In this document: positions 1-10,700 of the stretch, piece by piece | Numbering within the stretch: the stretch's first letter is position 1 | Layout: every line of letters starts with the position of its first letter | From: Branchiostoma floridae | Lineage: Eukaryota > Chordata > Leptocardii > Amphioxiformes > Branchiostomatidae | Length of the DNA: 62,000 nt | Assembly (NCBI RefSeq): GCF_000003815.2 | Contig: NC_049979.1 | Coordinates: 15,164,688-15,226,687 of the forward strand | Direction of reading: 5' to 3' | Position numbers and translations under genes: made by a program | The notes under the pieces: generated by a model | The model's database searches: none | Told to the model about the DNA's origin: nothing | Seen by the model: only the letters and a program-made list of their open reading frames with translations

Positions 1-1400
1 GAGTGCGCTAGAGTGAGCTAGAGAGTACAGAGTGAACCAAAGTGTACAGAGTGAACTAGAGTGTATAAGAGTGTACCAGAGTGTATAAGAGTGTATAAGA
101 GTGCGCTAGAGTGAATAGAGGGAAGCAGAGTACAGAGTGAACCAAAGTGTACAGAGTGAACTCGAGTGTACCAGAGTGTATAAGAGTGTATAAGAGTGCG
201 CTAGAGTGAAGCTGGAGAGTACAGAGTGAACCAAAGTGTACAGAGTGAACCAGAGTGTATAAGAGTGCACCAGAGTGTATAAGAGTGCGCTAGAGTGAAT
301 AGAGGGAAGCAGAGTACAGAGTGAACCAAAGTGTACAGAGTGAACTAGAGTGTATAAGAGTGTACCAGAGTGTATAAGAGTGCGCTAGAGTGAAGCTAGA
401 GAGTACAGTGTGAACCAAAGTGTACAGAGTGAACTAGAGTGTACCAGAGTGTATAAGAGTGTATGAGAGTGCGCTAGAGTGAATAGAGGGAAGCAGAGTA
501 CAGAGTGAACCAATGTGTACAGAGTGAACTAGAGTGTACCAGAGTGTATAAGAGTGTATGAGAGTGCGCTAGAGTGAATAGAGGGAAGCAGAGTACAGAG
601 TGAACCAAAGTGTACAGAGTGAACTAGAGTGTACCAGAGTGTATAAGAGTGTATGAGAGTGCGCTAGAGTGAATAGAGGGAAGCAGAGTACAGAGTGAAC
701 CAAAGTGTACAGAGTGAACTAGAGTGTATAAGAGTGTACCAGAGTGTATAAGAGTGCGCTAGAGTGAAGCTAGAGAGTACAGTGTGAACCAAAGTGTACA
801 GAGTGAACTAGAGTGTACCAGAGTGTATAAGAGTGTATGAGAGTGCGCTAAAGTGAATAGAGGGAAGCAGAGTACAGTGAACCAAAGTGTACAGAGTGAA
901 CTAGAGTGTACCAGAGTGTATAAGGGTGTATAAGAGTGTATAAGAGTGCGCTAGAGTGAAGCTAGAGAGTACAGTGTGAACCAAAGTGTACAGAGTGAAC
1001 TAGAGTGTACCAGAGTGTATAAGAGTGTATAAGAGTGCGCTAGAGTGAAGCTAGAGAGTACAGTGTGAACCAAAGTGTACAGAGTGAACTAGAGTGTACC
1101 AGAGTGTATAAGAGTGTATGAGAGTGCGCTAGAGTGAATAGAGGGAAGCAGAGTACAGTGAACCAAAGTGTACAGAGTGAACTAGAGTGTACCAGGGTGT
1201 ATAAGAGTGTATAAGAGTGCGCTAGAGTGAATAGAGGGAAGCAGAGTACAGAGTGAACCAAAGTGTACAGAGTGAACTAGAGTGTATTAAGAGTGTACCA
1301 GGGTGTATAAGAGTGCGCTAGAGTGAAGCTGGAGAGTACAGAGTGAACAAGAGTGTACAGAACTGTACTGGAGTGTACAGTGTGAACCAAAATGTACAAA
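1..1400. repeat. Minisatellite with higher-order structure
   Basis: The stretch is built of roughly 10-bp units of the form GAGTGNANNA, for example GAGTGTATAA, GAGTGTACCA, GAGTGAACTA and GAGTGCGCTA. The units occur in a fixed order, making a higher-order unit. The marker GCGCTA recurs at about 103, 198, 287, 382, 471, 566, 661, 756, 845, 948, 1037, 1126, 1219 and 1315, so spacing is 89-103 bp and mostly 89 or 95. Two alternative linkers follow the marker: one reads GAATAGAGGGAAGCAGAG and the other GAAGCTAGAGAG. The array decays after about 1340 and continues beyond the left edge. Open frames across it only reflect the repeat and are not genes. Confidence 0.95.
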
Positions 1401-1639
1401 AAGTGCTTATGTTAAATTACACGTACTTATTAGCATGTGAATGTATGCATGCTGCTCATTTGCATATATGGGACAAAACCATGCTCCCGCTACCTACTCT
1501 ACTCAGTTACCTGGCCTGCCCCCCTCCCACACATAAACAACAGTATGCAAAAACAACTGTAAATGAAGTTAAGCGGCAAACTTAGTAATGAAAAATATCG
1601 CTGAGATAATAAATTGTAGCTGTGTGAAGAGTCACTCAC
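1401..1639. other. Non-repetitive stretch, nothing identified
   Basis: Between the minisatellite and the candidate minus-strand exon I see no coding signal. If the exon at 1640-1724 is real, this is the start of its first intron and the minisatellite lies in the same intron. Confidence 0.4.
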
Positions 1640-1724
1640 GGGCAATACTGGTGTCACCATCAGCTGTCGTCATCACTTTCATTTTCTTTTTGCACGGTCC
1701 CAAATCACCCATGGGCGCAGCCAT
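1640..1724 (-). CDS. Probable first coding exon of an unidentified minus-strand gene (partial)
   Basis: On the minus strand an ATG at 1724 in good Kozak context (A at -3, G at +4) opens a frame of 28 codons plus one base. It ends in a strong donor, C|GTGAGTGA, at 1640/1639. The peptide begins MAAPMGDLGPCKKKMKV and is followed by TTADGDTSIA. I do not recognise it. The remaining exons would lie left of the window, with the minisatellite inside the first intron. It sits head-to-head with the mARC gene 378 bp away, which suggests a shared promoter. It is short and could be chance; the start context, donor and position are the only support. Confidence 0.45.
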
Positions 1725-2101
1725 ATTGTCATCCGTACAGTTTACTTTCACGGAGGGGTGTCAACAATAGTTTAAGCATATATACAAGAACGTATCGGCA
1801 TATTTAGTGAGTTTTAAAATATATTAATGAGTATAAATAAAAGATATTGCAACCATTTTATATGTATTGTATATAAATATGCATGATAATAGATTTAATA
1901 AAATACTCAAGTCTCTACTAGTCTCCGCATTTCAAATGGTTGATTCGACACATATCCATCTATTTTACCTTGTCAACGACCACCACGTGTTGCTGTTGGA
2001 GCCACTTTATGTATTCGTAGCGTTGTTGGCTGTACAGATTAAGTCAAGTTTCTTGTCAACCTGTAGATCTTGAGCGTTATATCGTCGGGAAACTTAACGT
2101 C
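1725..2101. promoter_or_regulatory. Candidate bidirectional promoter / 5' UTRs
   Basis: This 377-bp interval separates the candidate minus-strand start codon from the mARC start codon. It is AT-rich in the middle (about 1790-1910). I cannot place a TATA box or initiator with confidence. The assignment rests only on the head-to-head arrangement. Confidence 0.35.
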
Positions 2102-4893
2102 ATGAGTTTTGAGCCAACCATAAAGCTTGCGGTCCTTCTTGGCTCAGCTACAGTCGTAGCCATAGGCACTGTTCTCTTTTTCATGAGGGAAAGAGAGAAG
2201 AAGAGGAAAACAAGACAGGGGAATTACGTAGAAGTCGGAAAAGTGTCCCAGATCTTCCTGTACCCGCTGAAGTCTGGGCGCGGCTGGGATCTACAGCAGG
2301 CTGAGTCCACAAGGATTGGGCTCAGGCATGATAAAGTTAGGGACAGGTGACTGTCTTATGATGTATTGCTGAATTTCTGTCATTTTTTGTAAGATGTTTT
2401 GAAGCCTAGGAAAATATGAGTCCAGGTACTGAAATCTATCTTACTAAAATCCTTGAATTTATCATTAACACATTTGCGTAATGTAAACTTCGATAAACAT
2501 TTTTCTACGTAGATAAAGAAAGTGAAAGTAATCTGAGAAAGAAACTTTGATCTTTATAGAAACTCCATGTTTATTCCCGGATGAGCATTACAAATTCTGT
2601 ACTAGTTGCTTTCATGAAATCATAGTTTGTGTTTCTATTTTGAGGCTGGCAAACTCTCCCTGCATGACATTGTGAACCCCAGGTGTACTAACTAGTAAGG
2701 TCCTCTGGAAAACCTGCCTTGGCTGCCAAACAAATACTCTGCTGGCCCTGGCTAAAAGTCTGGTTTTCCATGGTATTTTGATAAAGTCTGATTTTTATCA
2801 TTTTGTTATTTTTCTTACACTTTTATTTGCCTTTCATCAGACAATGGATGATAGTGAATGAGAAGAATGAGTTCATCACAGCTAGGCAGGAGCGAACACT
2901 GGTCCTGGTGACGTCCAGGCTGGATCCTGATGGTCACTGTGTCTGGACGCTCAGGCATGCCCACACTGAAGGTGCATGTAGGCATGATGGATGGGATAGT
3001 GGTCAATGCAAGGTAACAATGTAAGAACATATAACTAGTAATCTTAGATTGACTTGTATTAATAGTCTTGAATTTGGGCACAAGCAGTCTGACATTGAGA
3101 TGTACAGGTGTTCCTTGTTGTGTCCAGTGATAAGCACTCCTACTTTTGAATCAGAAGGTCAATCAAAATCATTGTCGTAGTTTTACATTCGTAGATAGGG
3201 TCAGTATCTAGGTCAATCCCTTTTCCAGCGTATGGGGACAAGAATTGGAGGCCCTTGACTGTGGTGATGAGGCAGCAGACTGGTGCTCCACCTATCTAAA
3301 GAAGCCAAACTGCAGGCTGTGCTACTGTGCTGACCAGCTCAGGAAGAGGAAGCTGGAAGATGATGCAGACTATGGAAGTCTGGGCAAGCCTGGGGAGGAG
3401 GTCTGTGTTTGGACATGTATTTCATGAAACATTGCTGCTTGATTTTATGGATGACATGCTACCCTCTGTAATTTTACCATTTGCTCATCATTGCTAATGG
3501 ACTGCATATTGGAAAATATTTTGCTCAAATTGCCAGTGTCACTGATGAAAGATAGCAGATACTTACTATCTGAAACGCCTGATCGCTTTTTGGCGTATCT
3601 TAGTTATTACCTGGATGTCTAACCTTCATCGAAGTATTTTGTTGAAATTGTTGCAGGTTGGGTTCCAGGACTTGGGTCAATACTTGATGATATCGGAGGC
3701 TTCCCTGGCCAACCTGAATGCCAAGTTAGAACAGCCAGTCACAAGCAGGAACTTCCGACCAAATATCATGGTGTCAGGGTGTGCGTCTCATGCTGAGGTA
3801 GCTACTTGAAAATTTGAGGAATGCATTTTTGTATGGTCTGGTTAGCTTCCTGACCTACACTACCACTGATTGCTACCATAGCCAAATAACGTATTGTCTG
3901 TAATGTAATGAAAAGACATAACTCTGTAACCAAATAACCATAATGGTAACCTGGAGAGATCTCAGAACATCAGAGCTGCTGCTATAACCACTAAACTCTT
4001 CTTTCAGGATTCTTGGAAATTTGTGAAAATAGGAGAGGCTGAGTTCAGAGCACTCAAACCCTGTACCAGGTACTGGTGGTTATCTTAAAATCCTTGGCAA
4101 CCATAATTTCTTTCACTTATTTCTTTGGAAATTGGTCTAGCATTTTATTGGGTGCACTTATACCTGATTTGTTTTTGTACGGGTATGAATAGAACATGGT
4201 TGTTTTACAGGTGTGTTCTCACAACCATTGATCCAGAAACTGGAGTCAGGATGGGAGCAGAGCCTCTTAAAACACTCAGAAAGTATGGCCTTCTCCTGGC
4301 TTTGTTGTCAATCATTTTAAAGGAAATATGTACATGATGCATGATCTTAAATGTATGTCCGATGAATCTTTTTCCAAGTTTAATATGATCCCTTTGTTGA
4401 GCATAATGAGCAAATCTCAAGCTGTACTAAAATGAGCCTCAGGTTTTGTTATTGATTTGACACCACCAGCAAGCATACATGTACATTTTGTACATGTACA
4501 TGTACATTGCATTGCAGGTCCAGTAGATCAGATTTCCAACACTTATATCAAGTCTTTGGATTCATGGAGCATCAAAGTCTTAAGAAGTTCTATGTATGGT
4601 ACATTTTGTACATTTACATGTGCACTAATCAATGTGGTGTACCACAAGGCTGAATTCTGGGGCCTTCTTTTGGAGCTAGAAAGTTGACTGTGGCAGGATT
4701 TTATGTGCACAAACATCATAATAATGATTTTCTCTCAATCTGTTTTGTGCATTTTACCTGCAGGTATCGTCAAACGACAGACAGACAATTCAGGAAGCTT
4801 ATAGGTGACACTCCACTGTTTGGAACCAACCTGGTGACAGAGAAGGAAGGGACCATCCATGTGGGGGACACTGTGTATGCCTCATATAACTGA
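2102..4893 (+). CDS. Mitochondrial amidoxime reducing component (mARC), MOSC-domain molybdenum enzyme
   Basis: Exons: 2102-2346, 2841-3012, 3229-3400, 3657-3797, 4008-4069, 4211-4282, 4764-4893 (TGA at the end). The product is about 331 residues, close to human mARC1/2 (about 335). An N-terminal hydrophobic anchor (residues about 9-27, LAVLLGSATVVAIGTVLFF) is followed by a basic stretch, as in the family's outer-mitochondrial-membrane anchor. Next come the MOSC_N beta-barrel start (VGKVSQIFLYPLKSGRG), the ITARQE motif, ALDCGDEAADW, SEASLANLN, NFRPNI and TRCVLTTIDPETG. The Cys of TRCVLTT matches the residue that binds molybdenum in the family. Known role: a molybdenum-cofactor reductase that, with cytochrome b5 and its reductase, reduces N-hydroxylated compounds. 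Oddity: exon 2 changes frame near 2943-2956. The upstream part reads in one frame (ITARQERTLVLV), the downstream part (GMPTLKVHVG) in another, and only the latter joins exon 3 in phase. Confidence 0.93.
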
Positions 4894-5312
4894 GACACGC
4901 CATACAGTACTGCTGATGCACTGTGTTCTTCAGCTGCCATTTTAGGACACGTCCAAAGGCTCCATTCAGCCCTTTTTTGATTCGTCTTATTTCCAGTAAG
5001 CTTCCTAAAATTCCTTTGTAGTTCTAGACTTTTTCCTTTATGAAGTCTGTTCTGCATGTAATAATTGCACTGTCAGTTTGTACAATAGTCTGTAACAGTG
5101 GGGTTCAAGCACCATTCCAAATGGTCCAGACCTTTTGGTGAAGTGGTAATGGCTGGCTGGCCTGGGTTCGATTCATGAAAGCCAGGAGCTTCTACTCGCC
5201 TCTAGCGTTTCACATCCTTTTTTATAGCTTATAGTTATCACATTCCAGTGTAGCAAACGCCAGCACTTTTTGTGCAGGGACATTCATATAGCATTGTACA
5301 TTCTGTATTAAA
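4894..5312 (+). other. 3' UTR of the mARC gene with candidate poly(A) signal
   Basis: After the TGA at 4891-4893 no further coding is seen on this strand. The first poly(A)-type hexamer noticed is ATTAAA at 5307-5312. It is a common variant signal, and no transcript evidence is available here. Confidence 0.4.
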
Positions 5313-6992
5313 GAGGGCTTTTATAATTAACATTGACATCGACTTCATGCCATCATGAAACTGTACCATGTGTCTGATGGTAATCTCAGGGATGTTAGCA
5401 TTATTCAGCCAGCATCTGTCTGGTAATGTCCTTTTTAACTAAAGTGCATTTTGACATTTAGCACTTCAGACTTCAGACATTTACCAACAATCAGAAGGCC
5501 GCGGTCATGATGATGCAACATATAGATCCCGGCCAGCCCGGTGTGTGTATCAATCCATGAGATTTTATAGCTTTTTTAATTTGCCAAAAGTAAACAAAAG
5601 GATATCCATTAAATAATGAAATTTGTGCAACTTTTATCATGATTTCATGACCAAGAAATTTTATATGGTTTGTTGTTATTGGTAGATTTAGGCTGATACT
5701 ATCTTACCAACATCAGTATCAATTGCAATTGGCTAAACAGATATCAACAAGACGAGAAAAGCTATTAGATTATCTCTACTGTGTTACCAGCACATTTTAT
5801 CCCCAAACTACATACCCTGTTCATGTGGTCATGGCTAGAAATCAGGTTATTATATATATAACTTAAGTGTTCCCAAAATAATCTTCTTTGTTATTATCAT
5901 ATGTTTGATTAAGAGAAGAAAGTGACAAAATCTCCTAAGAAGAATTCACAGGAATTTATTACAACATACAGTGTGTACCAGGTCCTAGATGGATATGTGT
6001 CATGGACTAAGGGAAGGGGTGCGTGGTGGCTGGCTTCTCTTCAGAAACTAGTCAATCACAGCATTCACAGGAAAACTGTAAGTGCCCCAAACAGGCAAGT
6101 CCAGGAAGGAAAAAACAGGAAGGAATTCTAAATAAGACATGATGGGAACATGATAAGGCACTAGAGAAAAAGGGGAGTGGACAACAGTGTTACACAAACA
6201 TCAATCTGAAGGACAGAATGATGAAGGCAAAAACCTCAAAGCTATAATATAAGAAGTTGCTTCATGTCTTCTACTGGTGCAGGTAAAAGGGTACATGGGA
6301 CAGACAAAGGAAAATGGAAAGACAGTTTACATGTAAAGTCCATGGTTACTTTCTATGGTTCAGCATCTGTGGTGGCAACAGTTAACAATGCTAACAATTC
6401 GCAAGGTCACATTTAAGTTTTAATACAGTGCAAGTAGATATCCCAACATGGTACACATCAAAGCACCTGCATCCAATCCCTTTCAGTGACTATACTGTTT
6501 AGATATAAGTACTATTACACATCCTGAAAACCCCTTTCTACACCTTACTGTGTTTGTAAGTACATGTACAAGCTACATAATACATAGACTGGGCAGGTAT
6601 TTGCACATATGGTTTGAACCTACTACCTTTCCTACTATCTTACAACATCCACCTTCTGCATACTGCAGTCTGTATCTTTTTGACTGGATTGAATTACATG
6701 TCAACTAAGAATTAAATAAAGTATCCAGACTCTTGCATAGAACTCTTGGAAATTAAAGAAAAATTATTGATATCAATAAATTAGTAATATACAATATTTG
6801 ACATGATAAGAATTATTGAGGTAAATATAAATCTTCGTAAAAATTAAAGCTTTATCTACAAAACTTGAATGCCAAAAGGGCAGTGGTCTGATACATAGGC
6901 AAGGAGTGTTACTATTGCATTTAGTGTGGCAACTTTGAGTGGAGCAACAAGCATGGTCTTGTGCTTTCTATATGGCATTTTTTTCTTTTTCT
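5313..6992. other. Intergenic interval between convergent genes
   Basis: AT-rich sequence with no coding stretch of spectrin or mARC type. Open frames here (for example 5922-6131) lack splice context and recognisable motifs. I see no RNA gene. Confidence 0.5.
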
Positions 6993-6998
6993 TTTATT
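6993..6998 (-). terminator. Candidate poly(A) signal of the spectrin gene
   Basis: TTTATT on the plus strand reads AATAAA on the minus strand, about 740 bp beyond the spectrin stop codon. The sequence from 7739 to here would be the 3' UTR. Other AT-rich hexamers exist nearby, so the site is tentative. Confidence 0.35.
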
Positions 6999-7739
6999 AC
7001 AAATTTGCTAAGTGTTGAAGAAGCATTTGCTGGCCTATCCTGGCGAATGCCACACAAGTTGTTCAGCTGAAGTGTGCTTCTCTCTTGTAGAAATACAGAT
7101 TCTGATACACCTTCAGCAGTGGCAGTGTGTGGAGAAAAATATGAACATGAATACCAGTAAGGTTGGTAAATTGGTGTGACTTGTCACTATGGCTGATACA
7201 CACAAAATTACAACTTGTGTGAGTCATATATAAAATACAAATAAGTGCTTGGCACAAGTGAAATTTTCTTGGCAAAATATCTGATGTCTGGTGTGCATTT
7301 CTATCTTAACTTGTTACAAGTGATTATAAATGGCTACAGTGAGACATTCTGTTTTACAGTTTTGGGGCACACTCACATTATCACATACAAACTAAACCAC
7401 CAAGCAAGGACTTCAACTGTTAGTCTGTGATACTACTGCATGTGTTCCTTTTTCTTTTAAATATTACCCCTGGTTAATGGCACCATTCCCAAACTACTAT
7501 CTCCTTTCATAGGTGGGAAAGTATACACCAACATCTATACTGATACCCGAGGCAACCTGCATGAAATGGGTACAAATCGACTTTGGTTCCTCACCATAAC
7601 TTTAAAAACTGGTACAACTGCTACTGCTATTGCACTGTTATGTACATACATTACAATTCCTTAGACTTGTAACTGCTCCAAACTTTGTTCCCATGCTGCA
7701 TGGCTAAGTCTTTTTGATTTTGTACTTTGTTTAATATTA

Positions 7740-10700
7740 TTATTTCTTCTTCTTGCTGAAAAGGCCCCCAAACACTCCCTTCTTGTCCTTGGGCTTAGGT
7801 GCAGGTGGTGGTTTTGCTACTGGCAGAACAATTTGTGAATTTGGCACCGACGGTCCTATCAGCACGGGTCCCTGTGCACCGTTCTGTGGCAAGGCATTGT
7901 GGGTAGTCTGTGATGCATTCTGGGCCGCCATGCGTGGCTGGAATGTGTTGAGTGGCTGAGGCATTTGCTGCATGTTGTCATCGGGACTGCTTTCCTGGCT
8001 GGTTCCTGGTCTGACCTGCAAGTTTGGGGCTGTGCGTTTTGGCTGGGCAGGAGGGGTGCTGGGTGGACTGAGGGTGACATTTTCAGACAAGGTTGTGGTG
8101 GGAGCTCGACGCGGCGGTGGAGGAGCCTTCCGTTTGGGGGGGTCTGGTGGGGGTGCAGATGGTCTTCCCGGGGGCTCTGGTGGGGGGATACTTGGCTGTA
8201 TAAGTAACAGAGACAGAAAATATGTTAACTTTGAGCTAAGATTTAACACAGCATGCATGCAATACATGTCCATAAAGTGCAAAATGGGCATAATTAATTG
8301 TCACAAAAGCGGGAGGCCTTTAAATTTATACTAATAAAAAAAAATCCTACATCCATAACCTTCTTTGTCCATCAGCTACCCAAATATGAAAACATGGCTA
8401 ATTTTCTGCATATGCATCTACATGTACATATTGCTTCAAAAGGCCACTTGTCATTTTCTTTTGGAATCTTATAAGGATGGGAGTACATGCACACTCACAA
8501 GTTTGCTGCTGTATTGTACTACTCTAAACATCATAAATGGTACATGACTAGACAGGTATACTCAGAGGCTTTAATCATCACAGGAAGCAGATGGAACACA
8601 AGGTACTGAGAGCAATCAATCTGGTTACAGGTATGAATTCAATGAAGTTTCTTGGATAGAAGAACTAAGGCACACTTACTCTCTTCACACCATCACTACT
8701 GTTCCCACTACTACTGGTGCTGCCAGTTCTGGGGTGGTTAGGGACAATAGGAGGTGGGGGAGGGGGGAGGTCAGGTGGTGGTGGGATTTCTGTGTCTGGC
8801 AGTGGGGGGGCCTCAGTGTTGGGCAAGGCTGGAACAAAGAAAAAGGTGCCAAGTGAATATGTGCAGAAAAAAAATGAAAACCAACTGCTGAACAAAATTG
8901 AGCCGAACATTTTGCAGAATTATATCACCAGAATAAAGTGCAAACTCTTCAAACACCAACTTTCTTTGTTTCACCAGATGCAAGAATCCTGAACCTATGG
9001 AAAGTGCAAAATGGCAGAGTTAGATGTGGAGGTGGTGCTGTGCATCACACTGTTTCCCCTTTTGAACTATGTGTCACCTGTTATGAAGAATCACGGTCGC
9101 GTAAGACCAGAAATGCAGAAGCGACAAACACGGGTGAAGATTGTCTAGGTGGTGCCGACTCAGTTGCTTCAGTTGGTCCATCCTCAAACTGGATAAGGTC
9201 TTCTCCCTCTGATGAAATGCGATGTTGTAGTGATGGGTCCTTAATGGAGGATGAAGGACTTGTAGGTGTGTCGGGTGGCCTGGACAGGTGCAGTGTAACA
9301 TCCTCCAGTTGTAAGGTCCACTCCTGGCCTGTTCTATCCTGACTGGCAGGTGGGGGTGTTGGTGGGCAGGGGACAATCCTGCTCTCCATACAGTAATCTT
9401 CCAGGTGGACAGTGATGGGGAAGACCTCTCCATCTGACTCACTTGGGATGGGGGAGGGTGGAGGAGTAGGGAGAGAAGGACTGCCTCTCTTCTCTTCAGA
9501 CAGAAGTGTGACAACTGAGTTGTCCTGTTCACCATGGATGCCAGACACCACAGGGACGTGCATGTCTGCAGTCAGGGGCTTGTCACGGAAGATCACCGGT
9601 TCCATGGAATTCAGAGTGAAATCAGTGTCATCAAAGTACTCATGTACAGGAGCCATGGGAGAGGGCTCCAAACAAGGCATGGCAGGGGTTTCCATACTTT
9701 GCAGAAGGGAACCAGGTGGACTGGTTGGGAATAGTGGTAGTTCCTCAGACTCTTGAGAGCTGGATGTTGTGACACCAGAAGGTGTAACATACGTTGGTGT
9801 GGGTGGGCTGGTGGAGCTGCTTTGACTGGCCTGTACCCCATCGGGATCTTCCTCTGGTGGAGGTGATGCAGCACTGTTGAAGCTTTCCACTGGTGTTGGA
9901 GATATAGTTACAACAGAACGAGGTGATACAGAGCCACTGTGGTAACTAACTGGAGTCACTGTATAGTATGTCCACTGTTGGTCCTCACCCTGGCCACCCT
10001 TTGGATGATTTTGCGCAGGGTCAACTGAAGACAGAGGTGGAGAAAATTCTTCATCTTCAGAGTTTGACCACATTGAAGAAGATGCAGGTGGAGTTGAAGA
10101 GAACACAGCATCAGGACTTGGGGAGATGGTTACAAATCCAGCATCAGTCTCAACTGCAGGGCTAGGATGTGCTGACTGTTCAGGCTGATCAGCAGGACTA
10201 GGGGAGATGGTTATCAGTTTGTTATGATACCTGCCTTGTTGACTCTGTACCACAGGACTGGTGGGTCTGTTGGGATGTACCCATGCTTCTCGAGGACTGT
10301 TGAAGACAGTTACTGACTTGTTATGCTGGTCCACCTCTTCACAGTGCTCTTCATCAAGTTTACAGGAGCCATTCCACTCAGATTTGACAGTGGAGGATGA
10401 AACATGAGGTGACGGCTGATCTGTAAAACTGTTTTCTTTGTGCATAGTCTTTGGCCTGGTAGGTGTGGCTGTGCTGTGGTGGACAGAGAATCCAGGGCTG
10501 GAGGAGACATGAACAGTTGTCCATCTACCAGATCCTGTGGAGTCTTGTGCCTGGTGTTGACTGCTGTCTGTGGAATCTTGCATTGTATGAGCATGGGTAG
10601 TTGGGCAGGGACTCTCTGTCTGGGAAAGTGACTCATCTTTATCAGAGGTTGTGAAGGATGCATCTGCTGTAGGTGTGGGTGAAACAGCAGATGTAGTAGA

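Noticed and set aside
1040-1261. Minus-strand open frame with repeated TLLYTLVHSS peptide
   Set aside because: It is a by-product of the minisatellite; no start context, splice sites or homologue.
1-1400. CRISPR-like regular spacing
   Set aside because: Both the repeated word and the intervening sequence are repetitive; this is a tandem repeat in a eukaryotic locus.
1588-1770. Plus-strand open frame over the putative minus-strand first exon
   Set aside because: No recognisable protein and no continuation; the minus strand has the better start and donor.
4470-4510. TACATG-rich palindromic stretch as a regulatory site
   Set aside because: Similar TACATGTA words occur in many introns here (for example near 36040 and 51600); more likely background sequence bias.
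5922-6131. 69-codon plus-strand open frame in the intergenic interval
   Set aside because: No conserved motif, splice context or codon pattern to separate it from chance.
8717-8992. Glycine-rich plus-strand open frame
   Set aside because: Antisense of the poly-proline exon 89 (CCN read backwards gives glycine codons).
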